From Flagellimonas maritima (GTDB taxonomy: Bacteria > Bacteroidota > Bacteroidia > Flavobacteriales > Flavobacteriaceae), in the NCBI RefSeq assembly GCF_003269425.1, contig NZ_CP030104.1, positions 124,001-188,000 on the forward strand: a stretch of 64,000 nt of DNA, written 5' to 3'. The notes under the pieces are model-generated. The model was not told the DNA's origin, did no database searches, and worked only from the letters and a program-made list of their open reading frames with translations. Both the position numbers and the translations under genes were made by a program. This document shows positions 1 through 8,590 of the stretch, piece after piece (position 1 is the stretch's first letter; the number at the start of each line of letters is the position of its first letter).

Positions 1-1341
1 ATGCTTAATATGAAACACACACTTCCGATCCTACTATTTATTTTTGCTTTCCCACTATTTGCCCAAACAGATGCAAGAATCTACGACATCATAAATAAAG
101 TTTCCGCAGAACGAATAAAAAATGATGTAACTACCCTTGTAAATTTTGGAACAAGGCATACCCTGAGCGATACAATTTCCGAAACTCGAGGTATAGGAGC
201 AGCCAGAAGGTGGATAAAATCCGAATTCGAAAGAACTTCGACCGATTGTAATGCTTGCCTCGAGGTTTTTTATCAAAAGGACATGGTCAAAAAAGGAGAT
301 GGTCAACGAATCACAAAAGATGTTTGGGTGGTAAACGTAGTCGCCATTCAACGTGGCACCAAGTACCCCAATCGTTTTATCATTATGAGCGGTGATATCG
401 ATTCCAGGGTAAGCGACCCCGTGGATTATACGTCTAAATCGCCAGGGGCTAACGATAATGCAAGCGGTATGGCAGGAACTATTGAAGCTGCCCGTGTACT
501 ATCAAAATACAAATTTGAAAGCAGTATCATTTATGTGGGATTGTCAGGGGAAGAACAAGGTTTGTACGGAGGCAAAGGATTGGCCGCGTACGCAAAAGAG
601 AAAGGGTGGGACATTGTTGGAATCCTGAACAACGACATGATCGGTAACATTACGGGAGTAGACGGAGTGGTAAGCAACCGCGATTTTAGAATTTTTTCAG
701 AACCTGTACCCCCTACGGAAACTGAAGAGCAAAGAAGGGCAAGACGTTTTTATGGAGGAGAAGTAGATGGTATCTCTCGTCAATTGGCGAGATATGTGCA
801 CAAGACCACAAAAACCTATATGCCAGAAATGAATCCAATGATGATTTACCGCTTGGATAGATTTGGAAGGGGCGGACACCACAGACCTTTTAATGATGCT
901 GGTTTTGCGGGAATACGAATTATGGAGGCCCATGAAAACTATACGCAACAACACCAAGATATCCGATTGGAGGATGGTATTGCCTACGGAGATGTATTGG
1001 AACATGTAAATTTTGAATATGCCAAAAAACTTACGGCTGTCAACGCCATCAATTTAGCATCCATAGCATGGGCGCCACCAGCACCCACTACAGTCGAAAT
1101 TGGTGGTATTGTAGAACCATCGGCAAAGTTAAAATGGAACAAGGTTGAAGGTGCGGTAGGGTATAAAATCTACTGGAGGGATACCACCTCCCCTACCTGG
1201 GACAACTACAGATATGTGACTGACACTACGGAACATACTTTGAATGGCATTGTTATTGACAACTACTTTTTTGGGGTTGCCGCTGTTGGAAAAGATGGTC
1301 ATGAAAGCCCTGTGACTTTTCCCAATGCGGTTTTTAGATAG
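1..1341 (+). CDS. M28 family metallopeptidase, secreted
   Basis: Predicted exported zinc aminopeptidase-like enzyme of family M28. A signal peptide (KHTLPILLFIFAFPLFAQ) follows an in-frame ATG at position 10, which is a better start than the ATG at base 1. The M28 core is clear: GANDNASGM with Asp152 (numbered from base 1), the SGEEQG pair Glu184/Glu185, NNDMIGN with Asp212, and GGHHRPFND with His293/294. The usual first ligand motif GHYDS reads SGDIDSR, so His appears replaced by Asp. A C-terminal part of about 80 residues looks like a fibronectin type III domain. No type IX sorting domain is seen. The M1 peptidase gene follows closely on the same strand. The left window edge prevents seeing the promoter. 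The family call is firm; the substrate is unknown. Confidence 0.88.
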   Translation: MLNMKHTLPILLFIFAFPLFAQTDARIYDIINKVSAERIKNDVTTLVNFGTRHTLSDTISETRGIGAARRWIKSEFERTSTDCNACLEVFYQKDMVKKGDGQRITKDVWVVNVVAIQRGTKYPNRFIIMSGDIDSRVSDPVDYTSKSPGANDNASGMAGTIEAARVLSKYKFESSIIYVGLSGEEQGLYGGKGLAAYAKEKGWDIVGILNNDMIGNITGVDGVVSNRDFRIFSEPVPPTETEEQRRARRFYGGEVDGISRQLARYVHKTTKTYMPEMNPMMIYRLDRFGRGGHHRPFNDAGFAGIRIMEAHENYTQQHQDIRLEDGIAYGDVLEHVNFEYAKKLTAVNAINLASIAWAPPAPTTVEIGGIVEPSAKLKWNKVEGAVGYKIYWRDTTSPTWDNYRYVTDTTEHTLNGIVIDNYFFGVAAVGKDGHESPVTFPNAVFR

Positions 1342-1404
1342 CTATGAACTTAAATTCAATTATTGTCATACTGTGCTTGCCAAATGATTATTAAAAATTT
1401 TAGG

Positions 1405-3036
1405 ATGATTAAAATAACGCAGAACTGTTTACTGATATTATTAGTGCTAAGCTTTGTATCAGTTGCCCATAGCCAAAACTTTACCAAAAGTGATACGCTC
1501 AGAGGAAGTATAACCCCTGAAAGGGTCTGGTGGGATTTAAACTATTATGACCTAAACATTAAAGTACAACCTGATAAGGAATTTATTGCAGGTTACAACA
1601 TCATTGGATATAAGGTTTTGGAAGAATCCGATGTCATTCAAATAGACCTTCAGGAACCTATGAAGATAGAAGCCATATCACAAGACAAAGAGGATTTGAA
1701 CTATACCTCTTATGGAAACGCCCATTTCATCCAGCTAAAGAAAGAACAAGTGCCTGGTGAATTCAATGAGTTGTACGTCCAATATTCAGGCTATCCTAAA
1801 AAAGCGGTACGTGCGCCTTGGGACGGAGGATTTTCTTGGAAAAAAGACAGCAATGGAAAACCATTTGTAGCTACATCCTGCCAAGGACTGGGCGCAAGTG
1901 TGTGGTGGCCCAACAAAGATCACATGTACGACGAGGTGGATAGTATGCGAATTGTCATTGATGTTCCAAAGGACTTGGTCGCTGTTGCGAATGGGAGGTT
2001 AAGAGAGGAATATGCTCATGATTCAGGAGGGTACAAACTGTATGAGTGGTTCGTATCCAATCCAATCAATAATTATGGCGTTAATGTGAACATAGGCGAC
2101 TATGTCCACTTTGGAGAGAAATATGAGGGCGAAAAGGGTATTCTGGATCTAGACTATTATGTATTGCCAGATAATCTGGAAAAAGCTAAGGAACAGTTTA
2201 AACAGACCCCTATGATGATGGAGGCCTTTGAGCATTGGTTTGGCCCCTACCCTTTCTATGAGGACAGTTTTAAACTGGTCGAGGTTCCTTATTTGGGTAT
2301 GGAACACCAAAGTTCCGTCACTTATGGCAATAAATATAAAAATGGATATTTGGGTCGGGATTTATCAGGTACGGGGTGGGGCTTGAAATTCGATTTCATT
2401 ATTATTCATGAAGCCGGTCATGAATGGTTTGCCAATAACATTACCTATAAGGATATTGCGGATATGTGGATTCACGAAGGATTCACGGCCTATTCCGAAA
2501 ACCTGTATCTGGATTATCATTATGGAACAAAGGCCGCTTCAGAATATGTTATCGGTACCCGGGCCAACATCAATAATGATAAACCTATCATTGGCACATA
2601 CAATGTAAACTCAAGAGGCTCGGGAGATATGTACTACAAAGGTGCCAATATGCTCCACACACTCCGTCAATTGATTGAGGACGATGAATTATGGCGACAA
2701 ACACTACGAGGATTGAATGAGGAGTTCTACCACCAAACCGTAACTACGGAGCAGATTGAAAATTATATCAGTAATAAAACCGAAAAAGACCTTTCGGCGT
2801 TTTTCAATCAATATTTGCGTACCACCATGATACCAAAATTAGAATATAAACTCGAAGGTAATGCAATAACATATCGCTATGTGGATATTGTAGAGGACTT
2901 TGATATGCCCATACGTGTCTTTATCGGGAAGGCTGAAAAATGGCTATTTCCTTCAAAAGATTGGAAAACAGATAAGCTGAAGAACAGCGACCTTACTTTT
3001 GATGAGAATTTTTACATCGAGTATCAAAAGGTTTGA
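1405..3036 (+). CDS. M1 family metallopeptidase (aminopeptidase N-like), secreted
   Basis: Zinc aminopeptidase of family M1. From the ATG at 1405 the protein is 543 aa and starts with a signal peptide (MIKITQNCLLILLVLSF). An upstream TTG at 1363 would put odd residues before the signal and is rejected. The zinc site is complete: HEAGH at 335-339 with Glu358, the exact HExxH-18x-E spacing. The exopeptidase motif is GMEHQ, a variant of GAMEN, about 30 residues before HExxH. The protein is shorter than classical aminopeptidase N (about 870 aa), lacking the large C-terminal helical domain, as is usual for Bacteroidota M1 homologues. It lies between two other hydrolases in the same direction and probably works in periplasmic peptide breakdown. 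Confidence 0.9.
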   Translation: MIKITQNCLLILLVLSFVSVAHSQNFTKSDTLRGSITPERVWWDLNYYDLNIKVQPDKEFIAGYNIIGYKVLEESDVIQIDLQEPMKIEAISQDKEDLNYTSYGNAHFIQLKKEQVPGEFNELYVQYSGYPKKAVRAPWDGGFSWKKDSNGKPFVATSCQGLGASVWWPNKDHMYDEVDSMRIVIDVPKDLVAVANGRLREEYAHDSGGYKLYEWFVSNPINNYGVNVNIGDYVHFGEKYEGEKGILDLDYYVLPDNLEKAKEQFKQTPMMMEAFEHWFGPYPFYEDSFKLVEVPYLGMEHQSSVTYGNKYKNGYLGRDLSGTGWGLKFDFIIIHEAGHEWFANNITYKDIADMWIHEGFTAYSENLYLDYHYGTKAASEYVIGTRANINNDKPIIGTYNVNSRGSGDMYYKGANMLHTLRQLIEDDELWRQTLRGLNEEFYHQTVTTEQIENYISNKTEKDLSAFFNQYLRTTMIPKLEYKLEGNAITYRYVDIVEDFDMPIRVFIGKAEKWLFPSKDWKTDKLKNSDLTFDENFYIEYQKV

Positions 3037-3055
3037 TTACCCCTACTATTAGTAC

Positions 3056-3862
3056 ATGAAAATTTATTTTCCGCAATGGCAAGGCTCAGGCGAAGGAGAA
3101 AGTATTGAAGCTGGTGCCAAAACTATATTGGATTACCTGAACGACGCGGGTTTTGTCCAAATACCACTTTCCAGATTGAGTGCAGGTAAAAATGGGATAC
3201 AGAAATTCACCATCAACAATTATGATGCTATTGTAGAGCAATTGACCAGACTCAAACAATTTATTTCCAAGGAAAATCCAACTAGAATTCAGACCATTGG
3301 AGGCGATTGCGGTCTGGAAATAATTCCTGTATCCTATCTCAATCAAAAATATCCGGATTTAGGGATTATTTGGTTTGATGCACATGCCGATATCAATAGG
3401 CCGTGTGATTCTGGCAGTTGTAATTTTCATGGCATGCCCCTGCGAACGCTTTTGGGCGAAGGTGAACCCAACATGAATCCTTTACTTTTCAGTACCATTC
3501 AAGATAAGCAAATCCATTATGTCGGTTTAAGGGATATTGATCACAAAGAAAAAATTCGATTGAAAAAGGGTGACATCTACCACCCAAAAAAATTGGATGT
3601 TCAGGATTTAGTACGGACACTGCAATCCAAAAATATCAAAAACCTATACCTCCATTTTGATTTTGATTGTCTGGAACCTTCAGATTACGATAAAACTTAT
3701 TACCAAGTCCCTGATGGGGTGAAAATAAAAGATGCTGAGAATTATATTTTAACATTGAAAGAAAATTTTAATGTTGTTGGTACCAGTGTTTTGGAATCCA
3801 TTGCCACTAAAATAGAAGAACTCAAGCCAATTGACGCTATTCTAAAATTTTTGATGGCTTAA
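3056..3862 (+). CDS. Arginase-family (ureohydrolase-fold) protein
   Basis: A 268-aa cytosolic protein of the arginase/agmatinase/formiminoglutamase superfamily. Three metal-site motifs are visible: IGGDCGLE (Cys85), WFDAHADIN (Asp108, His110, Asp112) and HFDFDCLEP (Asp202, Asp204). In true arginases the first motif is GGDHS and its His binds manganese; here it is Cys. The five other ligands are retained, so it may still bind metal, but the substrate cannot be read from sequence. It starts 20 bp after the M1 gene, so co-transcription is likely. Calling it arginase proper would be unsafe. Confidence 0.8.
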   Translation: MKIYFPQWQGSGEGESIEAGAKTILDYLNDAGFVQIPLSRLSAGKNGIQKFTINNYDAIVEQLTRLKQFISKENPTRIQTIGGDCGLEIIPVSYLNQKYPDLGIIWFDAHADINRPCDSGSCNFHGMPLRTLLGEGEPNMNPLLFSTIQDKQIHYVGLRDIDHKEKIRLKKGDIYHPKKLDVQDLVRTLQSKNIKNLYLHFDFDCLEPSDYDKTYYQVPDGVKIKDAENYILTLKENFNVVGTSVLESIATKIEELKPIDAILKFLMA

Positions 3863-4003
3863 AACTGGCGGTAACGTAGGGATAACATAAAACGTTTCTG
3901 CTTGCTATTATCTTAGTCATAAAAATAGCTTTTAAAGGAAAATTGAATTCGCAAAATCAACTTAGTATCCCTAAATTTAGGCATCAACTCAATACACCAA
4001 ACT

Positions 4004-5533
4004 ATGAAGCTTTCTACATTGACCTTAGTATTCTTGTCCACCTTGATACTTTTAATCACCTCAACCGGTTTTTCGCAGCAACTAAACCAAGAGTTGTTAA
4101 ATAGTACAGCCCAAAAATATGCGCTTGGTTCTTTTGAAAATTTGAAAGAGCTTTTAAGCATCCCAAACGATGCTTTCTATCCAGAGGAAATCGAAAAAAA
4201 TGTGCAATGGTGCGAAAATGCCTTTAGTTCCAGAGGTTTCAGCACCACACGTATTTCTACGGAAACGGTTCCTTTACTATTGGCGGAAAGAAAGCAAAAT
4301 AAGGCAGAGAAAACGGTATTGATTTATCTACAAATAGATGGGCAACCAGTCGATTCCAAAAGATGGTTTCAGGAAAGTCCATATAAACCCGCGCTAAAAA
4401 AAATGGGCAATGACGGGGAATGGGAAGAAATCTCTTGGGATAACATCAATAATTACGAAGATGACTGGCGTGTTTTCGCAAGGGCCGCAAGTGATGCCAA
4501 AGGACCGGTCGCCATGTTTCTTGCTGCCTTGGATGCCACAAAGGATTTAAACATCGATCCAAATTATAACATTAAGGTCATTATGGATTTTGAAGAGGAA
4601 CTGGGTTCTCCACATCTTCCAAAAGCAGTGACTGATAACAGTGAACTTTTAAAGGCCGATATGCTCATCATTTTTGATGGCCCCCGACATATTACCAACA
4701 AACCTACGCTTACCTTTGGTGCTAGGGGTATTTCTACCATACAATTGACCACCTATGGCCCCGTTGTACCTCAACATAGTGGGCACTTCGGGAATTATGC
4801 GCCCAATCCTGCCTTGCGACTTTCCAAACTGTTGGCTTCAATGAAAGACGATGAAGGAAGGGTCACCATTCCTGGTTTTTATGATGGCATCAACATTGAT
4901 GGGGCCACCGAGAAAATCTTAAAGGCCGTTCCCGATAACGAATCACAGATAAAAGAACGTCTTCAGATTGCCGAAACCGACAAAGTGGGCAGCTATTACC
5001 AAGAGGCGATTCAATACCCCTCATTGAACATAAGGGGAATGCAGTCAGGGTGGATCAATGAAAAAGTACGGACCATTGTTCCTGGGTGGGCAAGAGCGGA
5101 AATCGATGTACGCTTGGTTTTGGAATCCGATCCTGAGCGTTTGATCGGTTTAATAAAAGACCATGTTGCCAATCAAGGCTATTTTGTGTTGGACAGGGAA
5201 CCAACCAAAGAAGAGCGTTTAGAACATGCTAAAATCGCAACGATGACCCATGAAATTTCGTATCAATCCTTTAGAACAGCCTTTGATTCTGAAGTCGGGC
5301 TGTGGTTGACAAGTGCCCTTAAAAATGCTTTTGGTGAAGATCCTATACGCATTCGTATGAGTGGGGGTTCCATTCCAATTTCACCATTTGTAAACACGCT
5401 GAACATTCCTGCAGTGACCGTACCTACCGTAAACCGTGACAACAATCAACATAGTCCCAATGAAAATCTAAGGCTGGGCAATTATAGGGAAGGCATCAAA
5501 ACCATGATTGCAATTTTAAGTGAAAAGTTATGA
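4004..5533 (+). CDS. M20 family metallopeptidase/dipeptidase, secreted
   Basis: A 509-aa M20/M25/M40 family hydrolase with a signal peptide (MKLSTLTLVFLSTLILLIT ending near SQ at 24-25). Family landmarks: IDGQPVD (Asp112, the residue that supports the catalytic water site), AASDAKGP with bridging Asp164, the DFEEE triad near 195-199, IIFDGP with Asp225, the HSGHFGN dimerisation-domain segment, and NQHSPNE near the C terminus. The motif normally read as GHxDxQPVD is LQIDGQPVD here, so the first zinc-binding His aligns with Gln110. The gene is followed after 3 bp by a YdeI-like gene. Likely a periplasmic dipeptidase; activity is uncertain because of the ligand change. Confidence 0.85.
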   Translation: MKLSTLTLVFLSTLILLITSTGFSQQLNQELLNSTAQKYALGSFENLKELLSIPNDAFYPEEIEKNVQWCENAFSSRGFSTTRISTETVPLLLAERKQNKAEKTVLIYLQIDGQPVDSKRWFQESPYKPALKKMGNDGEWEEISWDNINNYEDDWRVFARAASDAKGPVAMFLAALDATKDLNIDPNYNIKVIMDFEEELGSPHLPKAVTDNSELLKADMLIIFDGPRHITNKPTLTFGARGISTIQLTTYGPVVPQHSGHFGNYAPNPALRLSKLLASMKDDEGRVTIPGFYDGINIDGATEKILKAVPDNESQIKERLQIAETDKVGSYYQEAIQYPSLNIRGMQSGWINEKVRTIVPGWARAEIDVRLVLESDPERLIGLIKDHVANQGYFVLDREPTKEERLEHAKIATMTHEISYQSFRTAFDSEVGLWLTSALKNAFGEDPIRIRMSGGSIPISPFVNTLNIPAVTVPTVNRDNNQHSPNENLRLGNYREGIKTMIAILSEKL

Positions 5534-5536
5534 GCA

Positions 5537-6118
5537 ATGTCAAACACTACTCTAGAAGAACATTATTTTGAAAATGATAACGAATGGCGGGATTGGTTGC
5601 ATAAAAATTATACCAATACCAAAGGGATTTACCTGATTTTTTATAAAATAGAACACCCAAAGCCGAGTATGCGGTGGGAAGAAGCAGTACGCGTTGCACT
5701 GTGTTACGGTTGGATAGACAGCACGGTCAAGAGTCTGGGTGACGGCAAACGACGCCAATATTTTTGTCCCAGAAAGCCTAAAAGTGTTTGGAGCAGCGTA
5801 AACAAAAATCACATAAAAGAATTGCAAAAAGCTGGACTAATGCATGAAAATGGTTTAAAATCCATTGAAATTGCGAAGAAGAACGGTTCGTGGACCGCTT
5901 TGGACGATGTGGAGAACGGTGTTGTACCGGATGACCTTCAAAAGGCCTTCGATACCAATAAAACTGCTTGGGAAAATTATCAAGCTTTTACAAGAGGCCA
6001 ACGGAAGAGTTTTCTATACTGGTTAAATAATGCAAAACGCGAAGAAACCCGTCAAAAAAGAATTGCCGAAATTATATCCCTCTGTGAAAAAGGATTAAAG
6101 TTAAGTTCTAGAGGATAA
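5537..6118 (+). CDS. YdeI/OmpD-associated (OmdA-like) family protein
   Basis: A 193-aa soluble protein that matches the YdeI/OmdA family. The N-terminal half has the conserved core around EEAVRVALCYGWIDS and the PRKPKSVWSSVNKNH segment. The C-terminal half has the helical module ending in LYWLNNAKREETRQKRIAEI. Members have been linked to resistance to antimicrobial peptides in enterobacteria, but the biochemical role is not known. It starts 3 bp after the M20 peptidase stop, so it is probably in the same transcript. It ends 11 bp from the convergent MFS gene. A second, more divergent relative lies at 19675-20169. Confidence 0.8.
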   Translation: MSNTTLEEHYFENDNEWRDWLHKNYTNTKGIYLIFYKIEHPKPSMRWEEAVRVALCYGWIDSTVKSLGDGKRRQYFCPRKPKSVWSSVNKNHIKELQKAGLMHENGLKSIEIAKKNGSWTALDDVENGVVPDDLQKAFDTNKTAWENYQAFTRGQRKSFLYWLNNAKREETRQKRIAEIISLCEKGLKLSSRG

Positions 6119-6129
6119 TTGATAGTGTT

Positions 6130-7374
6130 TTACTTTCGATATAGTCGATAATACACAAATGCCGTAATAGTGCCAATTAAAGAAAAACCACTAAGCATCC
6201 AAAATACATATTGGTGCCCTTGAGCACCTGGATATTTATCCAAAAAATAACCGTAGGCCGGTCCAGCAAAAATATCGGGGGTGTAGCCCACCAAAGAAAT
6301 CAGCCCAACGGCGGTTCCTGTTAAAACCAATGGAATCCTTCCTTCCTGCATCACTCCAAAATATAAGGCCCTTGCCGCGTAAACCCCAACGGCAATAATT
6401 ACCACGGACATAAAAAATAGGGCCGTAGTTGAAGGGGCAATGATGCCCGTAGCAAAAAATACACCTCCAATCGCGGTTAATGATAAACTTAAAAACAACC
6501 AAAATGTAATTCTGAATCTATCGACTACCAGACCCACCAAAATTCCCGTCGTTGGCCTCAGAAATTGTAAAAATGTGCCCACTTGGGCAGATTTGACTTC
6601 GTTGTACAGCATCACCTCATTGGCATACTGGGAAATAATATCGGTTATTTTATAGCCCACATAGGCACAGAGAATAATTACCATCAACAACCAAACCGAA
6701 GGAATCTTTAAAACACTGCCTATCTGCTTTACCGTGATTTTCTGTAACAGTATCTTTTCTTCGTGTACGCCCGATTTCATGAAAAACCAGACGAAAACCC
6801 CAATAATGGATATAATGATCGAAGCAATATAAATTACATAGGTGAAAGCTTCTTTTCTTTCAACTAAGTTGGCATCGCTTACATCGCCGTCCAAAAACAA
6901 CGAAAAAACCAAAACACCCAATAAGCCGAAAAGCGCACCCGTAAGTCCCCTACCCCCGTCCAAGAAGCCAAAAGCTTTACCTTGGGAAGTTTCACCGCCC
7001 CAAACCCTGGTCGCTTTGATCATGGGAGCCCAAAAAAGAAATATGGTGGTAAATCCCCAATAGCCATATAATAGCCTTAAAATTTTATAGCTGGGATACG
7101 TAGCAAACAATAGGCCTCCAAGGGCTGTCATCCAAAGTGCAACGGCAATCAGTTTTCTTGGCGCAAATTTATCGGCCAAGGGTCCACCTACCAAATAGGA
7201 GAGCAATGCCACGATTCCGTAAACGGAAAAACAAAACCCTATTTGAACATTATCCAATTGAAAGACATCCAATACCGTAGGTCTAAAAATACGGGGCAAC
7301 ACAAAGGGAAGGATAAAAACGGCCTCTCCGGCCAAAATTAATAGGATAAGATAGTACCAGGATGATTTTTGCAT
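6130..7374 (-). CDS. MFS transporter
   Basis: A 414-aa inner-membrane protein of the major facilitator superfamily with about 12 predicted helices. The cytoplasmic loop between helices 2 and 3 reads GGPLADKFAPRKLIA, the MFS signature (G-x3-D-x-x-G/A-R-K-x form). A second related loop, GLVVDRFRIT, follows the central loop, as expected from the two-lobe repeat. The start at 7374 puts a helix directly at the N terminus (SWYYLILLILAGEAVFILPF). Bacteroidota relatives are often nucleoside or sugar-phosphate type MFS proteins, but no substrate can be assigned. It is convergent with the YdeI-like gene. Confidence 0.85.
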   Translation of the reverse strand: MQKSSWYYLILLILAGEAVFILPFVLPRIFRPTVLDVFQLDNVQIGFCFSVYGIVALLSYLVGGPLADKFAPRKLIAVALWMTALGGLLFATYPSYKILRLLYGYWGFTTIFLFWAPMIKATRVWGGETSQGKAFGFLDGGRGLTGALFGLLGVLVFSLFLDGDVSDANLVERKEAFTYVIYIASIIISIIGVFVWFFMKSGVHEEKILLQKITVKQIGSVLKIPSVWLLMVIILCAYVGYKITDIISQYANEVMLYNEVKSAQVGTFLQFLRPTTGILVGLVVDRFRITFWLFLSLSLTAIGGVFFATGIIAPSTTALFFMSVVIIAVGVYAARALYFGVMQEGRIPLVLTGTAVGLISLVGYTPDIFAGPAYGYFLDKYPGAQGHQYVFWMLSGFSLIGTITAFVYYRLYRK

Positions 7375-7913
7375 CTGAGCTTTGTTTGTTCGGATTAGTA
7401 AATAGGCTTTAAAGTAATGGAATTTTAGCAGAAGTTTATACGGGGTATTTTAAAAAGAAAGGATGGGCGATGGTCAACGTAAACCCCAGAATGCCGAACA
7501 GCTCATTTTGACTTGATGAATATGGTCATAACCAAGAGTAGTACAGATACTGCAAATAGGAAAAAATATATGAAAAATATTATTTTTACAATTGTTTATG
7601 ATTGATAATTGGAGGAGTCTTTTTATCTAGTGGTCAAGAAAAATATCTGCTGCCGTTAAAGCCAGGCCACTGTGTGACCTTCCTTCTTGGACTAATTTTT
7701 CTAATGACCTCTCAGTACCAATGCCAATTTACTCAAAATAATACTATATTTAATACTCAATGATAGGCTCTCAAAACCGCTATTTTGATACTTGCCCTAT
7801 CAAAAGCCATAGCAAATTAGCGTGTAATGGCCACTATAGCCCTTGAAAGCAACACTTTTAACGCTACTCGCAATAGCAGTGGGACCGTTGGCAAACATTA
7901 AAAACAAGAAAGA
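7375..7913. other. Gene-free gap with possible gene remnant and hairpin DNA
   Basis: No intact gene is seen in this 539-bp gap. At 7570-7760 there are traces of a decayed reading frame: a short MKNIIFTIV start stops early, then another frame continues with IIGGVFLSSGQEKYLL, together resembling a frameshifted signal peptide. An imperfect hairpin lies at 7779-7813 (GCTATTTTGATA against TATCAAAAGCCATAGC). The 3' end, GTGGGACCGTTGGCAAACATTA (about 7879-7899), directly precedes the AT-rich gene at 7914 and looks to me like recombination-site-like ends seen beside single imported genes in Bacteroidota. That last point is from memory and is unverified. Confidence 0.35.
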
Positions 7914-8381
7914 ATGAAAGTATGGAGATTTATATTAAAAAGTAGCCCAAAAGAGATTAGTGAAAAGCTAGAGTCTGAGCTTAAGTCTATCGGCGGATTT
8001 GTTTTCGACATTGATTTTGAAAAAAATAAATCAGTGACTTTTAAAATTCGTAAAAGGATTCTTTATGCATGGTATATGGCATTCCAGAATTGGACAGTTG
8101 TTAAAGGTAATTTATTAAAAAATGACACCGAAAATAAGACTAATGTAGAAATTACTTTTAAACAGCACTTTTTAATAAAATTGATAATTTATACACATAT
8201 CTTTTTATTATTAGGTTTTCTCATTGCTATAATATCAGGTATAAATTTCAATGTTATCATGTACATTCTTGCAGGAACAATATTAGCTTTAGGAATAGTT
8301 TTATGGATTGCGATACAAAGAAAATTTGACAAGGATAGACAAAAATATAAATCGTTATTAACGCATATATTCGAGATTTGA
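7914..8381 (+). CDS. Hypothetical membrane protein, two TM helices, AT-rich
   Basis: Not recognised. The 155-aa protein has a soluble N-terminal domain of about 85 residues (KVWRFILKSSPKEISEKL, then a short beta-rich stretch VTFKIRKRILYAWYMAF) followed by two hydrophobic helices near 88-107 and 112-133 and a basic tail. The gene is clearly unlike its neighbours: my hand count gives 127 G+C in 468 bp (about 27 percent), against roughly 38 percent in a sampled line of the next gene. It stands alone between a degenerate gap and 209 bp of non-coding DNA, which suggests a transferred cassette. The start is supported by AAGAAAG six bases upstream. Confidence 0.6.
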   Translation: MKVWRFILKSSPKEISEKLESELKSIGGFVFDIDFEKNKSVTFKIRKRILYAWYMAFQNWTVVKGNLLKNDTENKTNVEITFKQHFLIKLIIYTHIFLLLGFLIAIISGINFNVIMYILAGTILALGIVLWIAIQRKFDKDRQKYKSLLTHIFEI

Positions 8382-8590
8382 AATAAAAGCGTTTGTCAAA
8401 AATCGTTATAAGTAATTGTTTGTTCACTTCTACTTATAAAAATCTTCGCCGATTTTATGTTTGGTATGTATTTATAAATTTAAATCACAACTCATATAAC
8501 CACTTACAGTATTCCCTACCCTAGAAACGAGACCGCTTAAAATTAGAATTCTCTACCTTTAAATCCATCATACCACTAATCTTTAATTTT

